A DNA stretch of 64,000 bases from Stakelama portus. GTDB taxonomy: Bacteria > Pseudomonadota > Alphaproteobacteria > Sphingomonadales > Sphingomonadaceae. The position numbers and the translations under genes were made by a program. Location: contig NZ_QFZL01000001.1 of assembly GCF_003171655.1 (NCBI RefSeq), forward strand, positions 372,001 through 436,000. Reading direction: 5' to 3'. A model generated the notes under the pieces. The model was not told the DNA's origin and did no database searches. It worked only from the letters and a program-made list of their open reading frames with translations. Positions 49,547-57,725 of the stretch are shown here, in pieces. Each line of letters opens with the position of its first letter. Within the stretch, counting starts at the first letter, position 1.

Positions 49547-50073
49547 CAGAACAGCTCCAGTTCGCCGCGATGGGCGGCGGGTTGGGGTTTCGCGACAGGT
49601 GCGGTCTCGGCCACCTGCTGCGACACCTTGGTGCAGCGGCTGCGGCCGTCATGCGGCAGAAACTCAACCTTGCGCGCCGACGTGCCGCCGACATCGCAAT
49701 GGCCGATCGTGATCGCTTCGGTTTCCATGAAGCGGCGGGCGAACGCCGCGTTGGACGAGCCGATCGATCCGAGCCCGGAAATGATGTTGGCACCGCCATA
49801 GATATGCGCGCGCAGCTGTGCCCGCGAAGCGCCTTTCCCCATCATTCCGTTGATGAGCAGTTCCATCGCATGAACGCCGTAGCGTTGCATGTCGATGGCG
49901 GACAGCGCCTGGCCTTCGCTCGGTTCGCCGAGCAGGAAGTGGTTCATGCCGCCCACTTTCGCGATCGGGTCATAGAGACAGACGGCGACACAGCTGCCGA
50001 GCAGGGTGGAGATCATCACATCCGGTTCGGAGACCACTGCGTGATCGCCCTGGATGATGGAGATACGGCGCAT
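49546..50073 (-). CDS. cheD: Chemoreceptor glutamine deamidase CheD
   Basis: This 175-residue protein has the CheD active-site Cys in LLGSCVAVCLYD, the His in GGMNHFLL, and the conserved HIYGGANI segment. CheD deamidates receptor glutamines and interacts with the adaptation system. It lies 10 nt after cheY2 in the motA-che operon. Confidence 0.95.
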   Translation of the reverse strand: MRRISIIQGDHAVVSEPDVMISTLLGSCVAVCLYDPIAKVGGMNHFLLGEPSEGQALSAIDMQRYGVHAMELLINGMMGKGASRAQLRAHIYGGANIISGLGSIGSSNAAFARRFMETEAITIGHCDVGGTSARKVEFLPHDGRSRCTKVSQQVAETAPVAKPQPAAHRGELELF

Positions 50074-50083
50074 CCGGCAATCC

Positions 50084-50473
50084 TCAGGTCAGCTCGCCAA
50101 AGACGCGCTCGATCTTTTCCTTGAGCGCAGCCGGGGCAAAGGGTTTCACCACATAGTTGTTGACGCCCAGCGCCGCGGCCTTCTGCACCACTTCGCGGTC
50201 CGAAGACCCGGTCAGCATGATGAACACCGTCTTGCCGATCACGGGATCGGCGCGGACGTTCTGCAGGAACTGCAGGCCATCCATTTCGGGCATATTATAG
50301 TCGGAGATGATCAGATGGACCCGGTCGCTGCGCACCGATGCAAGTGCTTCGGGAGCACTCGCCTTGTCGCGCACGTCCTTGAAACCCAGATCCTGCAGGG
50401 CGCGTCGGATCATGGCGCGCATGCTGGTCTGGTCGTCCACCACCATCACTTTGATCTGCGATGCAGCTGGCAT
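50084..50473 (-). CDS. cheY: Response regulator CheY (second copy)
   Basis: This 129-residue single receiver has phospho-acceptor Asp58 (IISDYNMPEMDG), the switch Thr88 and Lys110 (VVKPF). In rhizobial-type systems the CheY after cheB is the main motor-binding one. The ATG at 50473 overlaps the cheB stop (TGATG). Confidence 0.93.
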   Translation of the reverse strand: MPAASQIKVMVVDDQTSMRAMIRRALQDLGFKDVRDKASAPEALASVRSDRVHLIISDYNMPEMDGLQFLQNVRADPVIGKTVFIMLTGSSDREVVQKAAALGVNNYVVKPFAPAALKEKIERVFGELT

Positions 50474-51510
50474 CAGACATCCCCTGTCAACGTATGCGTG
50501 CGGCAGGCCGCGAGGATCACCTCGGGCATGGCCGACAGGCTGAGTTCCTTTTCCACCGCCCCGATTTCCATCGCGGCGCGCGGCATTCCCCAGACGACAC
50601 AGCTGTCGCGTGCCTGGGCAAGTGTGCGGGAGCCGGCCCGGCGCATTTCCAGAAGGCCGGCGGCGCCATCCGCCCCCATGCCCGTCAGGATCACGCCGAC
50701 TGCGGCCCGACCCAGCGGAACGAGCGAACGGAACAGGATATCGACCGCCGGGCGATGGCCGCCCACAGGATCGCCGTCCTTCAGCTTTATCCGTCCTCTT
50801 GCATATTCCATGTGCCGTTGGCTCCCAGGAGCAATATAGACGGTTCCACGCTCCAGGCTGGTGCCATCGGTCGCTTCGACGACACGAACCGCACAATCTC
50901 CGTTCAGGCGTTCGGCAAAACTGCGCGTGAAGGTGGCGGGCATGTGCTGAACGATCAGCACCGGCGGACAATTTTCCGGCAGTGCCGGCAGCAGCGAGAA
51001 CAGCGCCTCGACGCCGCCGGTCGACGAACCGATGCCGATCACCGCGTCGGACGAAGTGCCCTGACTAGGCGCTGCGGCGCGCGGCAGCGGATTGGGGCCC
51101 GCCCGCACCGCGGCACGTGCCGCCGACTTCACCTTGGCGCACAGCAATGCTGCGTCCCGGGCAATGTCTTCGGGCGTCCCGCTCGGCTTGGTCACGTAAT
51201 CGACTGCGCCCAGGCGCAGCGCCTCGATCGTCACTGCCGCTCCGCGCGCGGTGAGTGTCGAGCACATCACCACCGGCATCGGTCGCAACCGCATGATCTT
51301 TTCGAGAAAGGACAGGCCGTCCATTCCCGGCATTTCGACGTCGAGCGTCAGGACGTCGGGATCGAGCGACTTGATCATTTCCCGCGCCGCAAAGGGCTCG
51401 GGCGCCATGCCGACCACTTCGATTTCCGGGTCCGCCGACAATATGCGCTTCAATGTCGCGCGCATCGAGGCGCTGTCATCGACGATCAGTGTCCGTACCG
51501 GCGCCCTCAT
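50473..51510 (-). CDS. cheB: Chemoreceptor methylesterase CheB
   Basis: This 345-residue protein has an N-terminal receiver (LIVDDSASMR; VLTLDVEMPGMDG) and a C-terminal methylesterase with GSSTGG, QHMPATFTRSFAERL and GMGADGAAGL, carrying the Ser, His and Asp triad. It removes methyl groups from receptors. I chose the ATG at 51510, which overlaps the cheR stop (ATGA). Confidence 0.95.
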   Translation of the reverse strand: MRAPVRTLIVDDSASMRATLKRILSADPEIEVVGMAPEPFAAREMIKSLDPDVLTLDVEMPGMDGLSFLEKIMRLRPMPVVMCSTLTARGAAVTIEALRLGAVDYVTKPSGTPEDIARDAALLCAKVKSAARAAVRAGPNPLPRAAAPSQGTSSDAVIGIGSSTGGVEALFSLLPALPENCPPVLIVQHMPATFTRSFAERLNGDCAVRVVEATDGTSLERGTVYIAPGSQRHMEYARGRIKLKDGDPVGGHRPAVDILFRSLVPLGRAAVGVILTGMGADGAAGLLEMRRAGSRTLAQARDSCVVWGMPRAAMEIGAVEKELSLSAMPEVILAACRTHTLTGDV

Positions 51511-52403
51511 CGCGACTCTCCCTTTTGATAAATTGTGTGTCCGCAACTGCGCATCTGTTGCGACGCGGGGCCGATCATCCGTTCCGAATGGCCGATATAG
51601 AGATAGGCTTCGGGTGCCAGCTGATCGACGAAGCGCTGCTCGAGCTCTTCCTTCGCGTCGTCGTTGAAATAGATCATGACGTTGCGGCAGAAGATCGCGT
51701 CATATTGCGCCTTGAGCGGCCATGGTTCGAACAGGTTGAGCACCCGTGCGGTGACCATCGCCCGCGCGGCATCGGCCATCACATAGCCGCCGTCCGACGG
51801 CTGCATCCATGCGTTGCGATACGCTTCCGGGATCGCCTGGACGGCGTTGTCCGGATACCAGGCGCGACGGACGGATTCGACCACCGGCGGCGAAATGTCG
51901 GTCGCCAGCAGCCGGATGTCGGCATTGCGAAGCCAGGAAGCCGCCGTTCGATCCGGGCCGAGCAGGCACATGACGATCGTATAGACTTCCTCGCCCGACG
52001 AGCATCCGGCGGACCAGATGCGGATCGGCTGGCGCCGCGCCGCTTTTTCCTGCAGCAAGGGTATCAGCGTTTCGCGCAGGTGATCGAAATGATGCGGTTC
52101 GCGAAAGAAATGCGTGTGGTTGGTCGTCAGCGCCACCACCATCTTGCCGCGTTCCTCGGCATCGCTTTCGACCAGCCGGACATATTCCGCGAACGAGGCC
52201 AGCCCATGTTGGCGAAGCCGCCGCGCCAGCCGCGACTGGACGAGCGTCACCTTCGCCTCGCTCAATGCGATGCGCGCGTCCGACTGCATGATGGCGGCAA
52301 TGGCGGCGAATTCACGCGGATTGAGTTCCGCATTATGCGCCGCCGACATGACCGCTGAGCCGCCGGCGAGCGCCGCCGTGGCGCTTGCGCCGGCCGGGGT
52401 CAC
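51507..52403 (-). CDS. cheR: Chemoreceptor methyltransferase CheR
   Basis: This 298-residue SAM-dependent methyltransferase has the CheR motifs NHTHFFREPHHFDHL, IRIWSAGCSSGEEVYTI and AIFCRNVMIYFN. It adds methyl groups to chemoreceptors. It starts at GTG overlapping the cheW stop (GTGA). The chemoreceptor at 60871 ends with a WxxF pentapeptide that could tether CheR. Confidence 0.95.
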   Translation of the reverse strand: MTPAGASATAALAGGSAVMSAAHNAELNPREFAAIAAIMQSDARIALSEAKVTLVQSRLARRLRQHGLASFAEYVRLVESDAEERGKMVVALTTNHTHFFREPHHFDHLRETLIPLLQEKAARRQPIRIWSAGCSSGEEVYTIVMCLLGPDRTAASWLRNADIRLLATDISPPVVESVRRAWYPDNAVQAIPEAYRNAWMQPSDGGYVMADAARAMVTARVLNLFEPWPLKAQYDAIFCRNVMIYFNDDAKEELEQRFVDQLAPEAYLYIGHSERMIGPASQQMRSCGHTIYQKGESR

Positions 52404-52891
52404 GCCGCCAAGTCCAGGTGCTTGGTGAGGCTCAGGGCATCGAGATCGAGGAGCAGGACCATCTGGCCTTCCTGCGACTTGGTGCCATCGGCGCCGCGTG
52501 CGGTGATCCGCACCAGCCCGGCGATCACGCTCGGTTCGCCGATTTCGACATCGGGTGCGGGCTGCACTTCCTGGCTGTTGATCGCGACGATGTCGGTCAC
52601 TTCATCGACCAGGAAACCGGCCTGCTTGCCCGCGATGCTGACGACCAGGATGCACGAGCGCGGATGAATGGCGCTCGGTTCCCAGCCCAGACGCTCGGAC
52701 AGGCCGACCACCGGGATCACGTTGCCGCGCAGATTGGTCACGCCCTTGATGAACGGCGGGACGTTGGGCAGCGGGGTCGGTTCCTCCCATTCGCGGATTT
52801 CGATCAGCGAGGTCATGTCGATCCCGAAGATCCGCTTGCCCAGGGTGAAGGTGACGATCTTGCGGTCGGCAACGGTGTCGTTGTTGCTCAT
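52400..52891 (-). CDS. cheW: Chemotaxis coupling protein CheW
   Basis: This 163-residue CheW domain (FTLGKRIFGIDMTSLIEIRE; FIKGVTNLRGNVIPVVGL) links receptors to CheA. It overlaps cheA and cheR by 4 nt each. Confidence 0.95.
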   Translation of the reverse strand: MSNNDTVADRKIVTFTLGKRIFGIDMTSLIEIREWEEPTPLPNVPPFIKGVTNLRGNVIPVVGLSERLGWEPSAIHPRSCILVVSIAGKQAGFLVDEVTDIVAINSQEVQPAPDVEIGEPSVIAGLVRITARGADGTKSQEGQMVLLLDLDALSLTKHLDLAA

Positions 52892-55077
52892 GCTGCCATT
52901 CCTTTCGGCGAGAAACGAGTTTGCGTTGGAGAAGCGACCAGCGCTTCGATGTCGAGGATGAGGGCGATCGAGCCGTCACCCAGGATGGTTGCGCCGCCCA
53001 GACCGCGGATCGGGTGCAGGTTCTGGTCGAGGCTCTTGATCACGACTTCGCGGCGATCGTCGATCGTATCGACCACCAGGCCGACCTGTCCGGCGGTGTC
53101 GCTTTCCACGATCACCACCAGCGAGTCCTCGATCGGCCGGTCGTCGTTGAGGCCGAAAATCTCCGTCGCACGCTTGATCGGCAGATATTCGCCGCGCATG
53201 TCGATGACTTCGTTGTTCGGCGTGGTCCGCTTGACCTGACCCGGTTCGGGCTGGATCGTTTCGATGACATGGGCCAGCGGCAGCACGAAGCGCTGACCGG
53301 CAAGCCGCACGATCATCCCGTCGAGGATCGCCAGCGTCAGCGGCAGGATCATGGTGAAGGTCGTGCCTTCGCCCGGAACCGACGCGATTTCGACGCGTCC
53401 GCCCAGCGCTTCGACATTCGACCGGACCACATCCATGCCGACGCCGCGGCCCGAGATGTTGGAGATCGTGTCCGCAGTCGAGAAGCCCGGCGCGCAGATC
53501 AGCTGATCGATTTCCTCGTTCGAAAGCTGCGCGTCGGCGGGGACGATGCCCTTTTCGACAGCCTTGGCGAACACCTTCTCGCGATTGATGCCGCGGCCGT
53601 CATCCTTGACCCGCACAAAGATGCGCGCGCCCTTTTGTTCGGCCGAAAGGCGGATCGTGCCGTCGGGCGATTTGCCCGCTGCGATACGTTCCTCGGCGCT
53701 TTCGATGCCATGGTCCGCTGCGTTGCGGATCATGTGCGTCAGCGGGTCGCCGATCTTCTCGATAACGCCCTTGTCGACTTCGGTCGTGTCGCCGATCGTT
53801 TCCAGATTGATGTTCTTGCCGGTTTCCGCGCCCAGATCGCGCAGCATGCGCGGGACGCGGCTGAACGCCTGCCGGATCGGCTGGGCGCGCAGCGACATGA
53901 CATTGTCCTGGATCTGGCGTGTCAGGCGCGCCAGCTCAGGCAGCTCGACGCGCTGCTGATCGGCGGACGACAGGCGATCGGACAGGATCGAGTTGCGGAT
54001 CACCAGTTCGCCGACAAGGTTGAGCAGCATGTCGAGCTTGGCCAGATCGACACGGATGGTCTGCGACACGGCTTCCGACGGCTTGTCGGGGTATTTGGTG
54101 CCGACATCCCTGGGCGCATCGGTGCCGGGTGACGGCGAAGCGACCGCAGTCACTTCGGCAATCGACTGGACCACCGACAGCATCTGGTCGAGATCGCCGG
54201 CCGGATCGACCTGGGCACGCACGTCGGGCAGTTCCGGCGCCGCAGCCATTGCGACCGCGCCTTCCTCCCGCGTGATTTCGACCACTGCTTCGGGCGAGAC
54301 GAAATCGAAGCAATCGCGGATCGCGGATTCCTCGACCGTTCCCGGCACGCGCAGCGTCCAGCCGAAATAGGCGGATTCGGTATCCAGATCGCGCAGCCCG
54401 GGCATATCGCCCAGATCCACGGCGATGATCTCGCCGCCCAGTGTTTCGACTTCGCGCACGACGAGCAACGGTTCGCCGGCATTTGCCAGATCGCCATTGC
54501 CCGGCACGAACCGGACCAGCCAGTCGGCAGGGCCGCCCTTGTCGCCGTCCAGCTGGGCGATATCGACCGTCACCGGTTCGAAACCGAACGGGTCGGCGTC
54601 CTCGGCGGACGGTTCGGACGCTTTGGCAGCATCCGGGGCAGGGGCCTGCGCCGAAGGCGCAGGCGCAAGGCCCTCATCCTCGTCGCTCAGGCCGCCGGCG
54701 ACCAATATGCCGTCCAGGCGCGCGATCATATCGGCGTCCTCGGGGACGTCGGCCTGGCCGGTCGCTGCCGAGACATGATCCGACAGGGTGTCGAACGCGA
54801 TCAGCATGACCTTTACCAGCGGCAGGGTCGGTTCGATCTTGCCGCCGCGAACCGCGTCGAGCAGGTTTTCGAAGCTGTGCGCAAAATGCGTCAGCGCGAC
54901 ATGGCCGAAGGCTCCGGCGCCGCCCTTGATCGAATGGACCGCACGGAACACGCTGGCGATGGTATCCGCCGAGGTGTCGCCATTCTGCATGGCCGACAGT
55001 CCCTCTTCGGCGACCGTCAGGCCTTCCGTGCACTCTTCGAAGAAGATCGCCTGGATTTCGTCGAGTTCATCGCTCAC
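52888..55077 (-). CDS. cheA: Chemotaxis histidine kinase CheA
   Basis: This 729-residue kinase has an Hpt domain with His48 (FRAVHSIKGG), a linker, dimerisation and HATPase domains (LTHMIRNAADHGIES; GRGVGMDVV), and a C-terminal CheW-like domain. I chose the GTG at 55077, which overlaps the cheY1 stop (GTGA), over another GTG two codons upstream. It phosphorylates both CheYs and CheB. Confidence 0.95.
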   Translation of the reverse strand: MSDELDEIQAIFFEECTEGLTVAEEGLSAMQNGDTSADTIASVFRAVHSIKGGAGAFGHVALTHFAHSFENLLDAVRGGKIEPTLPLVKVMLIAFDTLSDHVSAATGQADVPEDADMIARLDGILVAGGLSDEDEGLAPAPSAQAPAPDAAKASEPSAEDADPFGFEPVTVDIAQLDGDKGGPADWLVRFVPGNGDLANAGEPLLVVREVETLGGEIIAVDLGDMPGLRDLDTESAYFGWTLRVPGTVEESAIRDCFDFVSPEAVVEITREEGAVAMAAAPELPDVRAQVDPAGDLDQMLSVVQSIAEVTAVASPSPGTDAPRDVGTKYPDKPSEAVSQTIRVDLAKLDMLLNLVGELVIRNSILSDRLSSADQQRVELPELARLTRQIQDNVMSLRAQPIRQAFSRVPRMLRDLGAETGKNINLETIGDTTEVDKGVIEKIGDPLTHMIRNAADHGIESAEERIAAGKSPDGTIRLSAEQKGARIFVRVKDDGRGINREKVFAKAVEKGIVPADAQLSNEEIDQLICAPGFSTADTISNISGRGVGMDVVRSNVEALGGRVEIASVPGEGTTFTMILPLTLAILDGMIVRLAGQRFVLPLAHVIETIQPEPGQVKRTTPNNEVIDMRGEYLPIKRATEIFGLNDDRPIEDSLVVIVESDTAGQVGLVVDTIDDRREVVIKSLDQNLHPIRGLGGATILGDGSIALILDIEALVASPTQTRFSPKGMAA

Positions 55078-55439
55078 GGGCACACGCGGCGGATCGCCGC
55101 CCCCAGTTTCTCGGCCTCGAAAGGCTTGGTGATCCAGCCGGTGGCGCCGGCATTGCGCGCGCGGGTCTTTTTCTCGTCCGAAAATTCGGTCGAGAGGACC
55201 AGGATCGGCGTGCCCTTGAAACCGCCTTCGGCGCGGACCGCTTCGATCAGCTCGAAACCGTCCATCTTCGGCATGTTGATGTCGGTGATCAGCAGGTCGG
55301 GCTTCACTTCGTGCATGCGCTCGAGGCCGTGTTCGCCGTCATTTGCGCTTTCGATGCGATAACCCTGCGCGGTCAGCGACGCCTTTAGCAGCATGCGCAT
55401 GCTCGCCGAGTCATCGACAGTAAGGATCAACTTGCTCAC
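55074..55439 (-). CDS. cheY: Response regulator CheY (first copy)
   Basis: This 121-residue receiver has Asp53 (LITDINMPKMDG), Thr84 and Lys105 (ITKPF). In rhizobia the CheY encoded before cheA acts as a phosphate sink for the other. It starts at GTG overlapping the STAS-gene stop. Confidence 0.93.
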   Translation of the reverse strand: MSKLILTVDDSASMRMLLKASLTAQGYRIESANDGEHGLERMHEVKPDLLITDINMPKMDGFELIEAVRAEGGFKGTPILVLSTEFSDEKKTRARNAGATGWITKPFEAEKLGAAIRRVCP

Positions 55440-55924
55440 AGACTTTCTCCGGACTGAATACCGATGGCGTCGGCCAGACGGCAGCGCGTGACGCGGTCGA
55501 CGAATGCGGGGCTGGGGTTGTTGATGGAAAATGCATGGCCCGACCGCTCCGCGTCCTGGCGGGCGGCGACCAGCAGCTGAAGCACGGCCTGGCCGACGCT
55601 TTCGACATCGCTGGCGTCGATCGCCACCTGACCATCGAGATCGGTCGCGAGCACCATGCGGACCTTCAGGTCTTCGGCGGTGACGGTAGTGGCGTGCGCC
55701 GGCAACCGCATCGTGCGGTCGTCGGGGGAAACGGCGGCATTTTCGATACCGTCCGCGGCCTGGGCGACGGGTTCGGCGCCTTCGGTCGCGGCGGCCTCGG
55801 CCGCTTCGGGTGCGGGTGTGGCGTCCACGCCTTCGGCAGCGACCGGATCGCCATCGACAGGCAGGATGTCCTCGAGATCGACCAACTGGGGTACGAACTC
55901 AGGCGGCTGCTGGGGAGAGTCCAT
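55436..55924 (-). CDS. STAS-domain protein of the chemotaxis operon (CheS-like position)
   Basis: This 162-residue protein has a proline/glutamate/alanine-rich N-terminal half and a C-terminal STAS-type domain (VAIDASDVESVGQAVLQLLV; GHAFSINNPSPAFVDRV). S. meliloti CheS, encoded before cheY1-cheA, helps CheY1 dephosphorylation; the position here is the same, so a similar job is likely. The ATG at 55924, after GAGGCGAAAA, overlaps the end of motA by 26 nt. Confidence 0.7.
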   Translation of the reverse strand: MDSPQQPPEFVPQLVDLEDILPVDGDPVAAEGVDATPAPEAAEAAATEGAEPVAQAADGIENAAVSPDDRTMRLPAHATTVTAEDLKVRMVLATDLDGQVAIDASDVESVGQAVLQLLVAARQDAERSGHAFSINNPSPAFVDRVTRCRLADAIGIQSGESL

Positions 55925-56783
55925 TTTTCGCCTCGTCGAGTGCAGTTTCGAGTTGCTGGAAAGTCGGCGCATAGGCGCTGGGCGTCATGCGTCGGGCTAT
56001 TTCGATCGCGACCTGCACCGGCACATCCTGTGCATAGGCGACGATCGCGGTCTTCACGATCGAGAAGGGCTTGCTGTCCTCCTCGATGGTCTCGTTGAGC
56101 TTGGCGGCGAGCGGGCCGACCACGCAGTAGCTGAGCAGCACGCCCAGGAAGGTACCGACCAGCGCGCCGCCGATCATCGCACCCAGGATCTCGGTCGGCT
56201 GGTCGATCGAACCCATCGTCTTGATGACGCCCAGCACCGCCGCCACGATACCGATCGCGGGCAGGCCGTCGGCCATGAGCTGCAGCGCGTGCTGGGGCCC
56301 CAGCTCTTCGTGATGGTGCTTTTCGATATCGGCTTCCATCGCCGCTTCGATCTGATGCGGGTCTTCGAAATTGACCGTCATCATCCGCAGATAATCGGCG
56401 ATGAACTCGACCAGATGGTGATCCTTCACGATCCGGGGAAAGGCACTGAACAGATTGCTTTCGTGCGGGTTGTCCAGATGCGGTTCGATCGCGGTGGCGC
56501 CGCCTTTCTTGAAAGTCGAAAGCAGCTGGAACAACAGCGTCAGCAGATCGGCATAGTCGGTCTTCTTCCAGCGCGAGCCCTTGAACGCACGCAGCAGGCC
56601 GGCAACCGCCTTTTTCACCGTGGCCATCGAATTGCCGACGATGAAGGCGCCGATCGCGGCGCCGCCGATCGCCATCAGCTCATGCGGCAGGGCGTGGGTG
56701 ATGATGTCCATCTTCCCGCCAGCCATCATGAAGCTGCCGAAGACACAGCCCAGAATGATTATGAAACCGACTGCGTTTAACAT
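55899..56783 (-). CDS. motA: Flagellar stator protein MotA
   Basis: This 294-residue protein has four membrane segments and the MotA patterns (GFIIILGCVFGSFMMAGG; GLPAIGIVAAVLGVIKTMG; IGGALVGTFLGVLLSYCVVG). It forms the ion channel with MotB. It is first in a long operon reaching to the FliL-like gene, driven by a TCCTATAAT element. Confidence 0.96.
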   Translation of the reverse strand: MLNAVGFIIILGCVFGSFMMAGGKMDIITHALPHELMAIGGAAIGAFIVGNSMATVKKAVAGLLRAFKGSRWKKTDYADLLTLLFQLLSTFKKGGATAIEPHLDNPHESNLFSAFPRIVKDHHLVEFIADYLRMMTVNFEDPHQIEAAMEADIEKHHHEELGPQHALQLMADGLPAIGIVAAVLGVIKTMGSIDQPTEILGAMIGGALVGTFLGVLLSYCVVGPLAAKLNETIEEDSKPFSIVKTAIVAYAQDVPVQVAIEIARRMTPSAYAPTFQQLETALDEAKNGLSPAAA

Positions 56784-56817
56784 GACTTAGGTGCTTCGTT
56801 TCCCTGGATACGATAGA

Positions 56818-56823
56818 ATTATA
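56818..56823 (-). promoter_or_regulatory. TCCTATAAT -10 element of the motA-che-motB operon
   Basis: The minus strand reads CAATTCTTCCTATAATTC, with a leader of about 28 nt. It is the only copy I find ahead of the twelve genes from motA to the FliL-like gene. Confidence 0.65.
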
Positions 56824-56885
56824 GGAAGAATTGAGGGGGCGGGGCGGGACGCGAAAACAAAAGCATGTTCCGCGCCCCGAAATGT

Positions 56886-57725
56886 TCAGGCCGCAGCCCT
56901 GCCGCCGATCCGCGAAGCCTCGCGATCCTGGCAATCGATGACCGCCAGATAGTTGCGCAACCGGTTGAGCTCGAGCGTCGCGATCAGGTTGTTGTCGTGC
57001 CAGGGATGGACCAGCGCGGCGATGTCGGCCGCCCAGGGCGCCGTGGCGTCGAACAGGATGCCGAGCCCCAGCACCGCCGGGACATGGGCCCAGGCGAGCG
57101 AGCGATCGGCCGAGCGCGCTTCGTCCAGAAAATCCTCGACGGCGGTCAGCACGCCGTTGCGCGGACCGCCGGCGCGATTGGCAAAGGCGAACTGGCCCGC
57201 GCCGCGAAAGCCCCGGCCGATGCGGATGCCCGGATCGTCCAGCGTCACGCCGCCGTCCCAGCTGTGCGGATGCACCCATTCGGGCGGCAGCGTATCGGGT
57301 GCATAATACATGTCGCGTCGGGCGCAGGGCCAGCTGACATCGTGCAGAAAGGCGAGCAGCGGTTTGCCGTCGCGGCGCGCCAGTTCGTCGGCGATGCGCA
57401 GTTCGCCCAGCACGGTATAGTAATTGTGATCGCCGTCGATCACCCATGCATCGATATCGTGCAGCCCCGGCATTGCGCGGTGGCTGGTGTCGGCGAGATG
57501 CGTGACACAATCCGACGATGCGGCCCATTCGGCAAAGCCGGGCTTGGGCGCAGGATCGATGCTGGTCAGCGACCCTTCATGCTGCGCAGCATGATTTGCG
57601 AGCAGTTGCGACATGCCGCCGAATTCGGCGCCGATCTCTGCAATATGACGTGCTTCGGCGGCATTCAGGCAGCCCAGGATCAGGTCGCTGAATTCCGACA
57701 TCGAATGGATGAGAAGGTTGGTCAT
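56886..57725 (-). CDS. Class I SAM-dependent methyltransferase
   Basis: This 279-residue protein has a Rossmann SAM-binding start (HIAEIGAEFGGMSQLLA) and an acidic WVIDGDHNYYTVLGE segment typical of Methyltransf_24-type enzymes. The substrate is unknown. It overlaps the HAD gene upstream and is co-transcribed with it from a flagellar-type element. Modification of a sugar or of flagellin is possible, but there is no direct evidence. Confidence 0.75.
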   Translation of the reverse strand: MTNLLIHSMSEFSDLILGCLNAAEARHIAEIGAEFGGMSQLLANHAAQHEGSLTSIDPAPKPGFAEWAASSDCVTHLADTSHRAMPGLHDIDAWVIDGDHNYYTVLGELRIADELARRDGKPLLAFLHDVSWPCARRDMYYAPDTLPPEWVHPHSWDGGVTLDDPGIRIGRGFRGAGQFAFANRAGGPRNGVLTAVEDFLDEARSADRSLAWAHVPAVLGLGILFDATAPWAADIAALVHPWHDNNLIATLELNRLRNYLAVIDCQDREASRIGGRAAA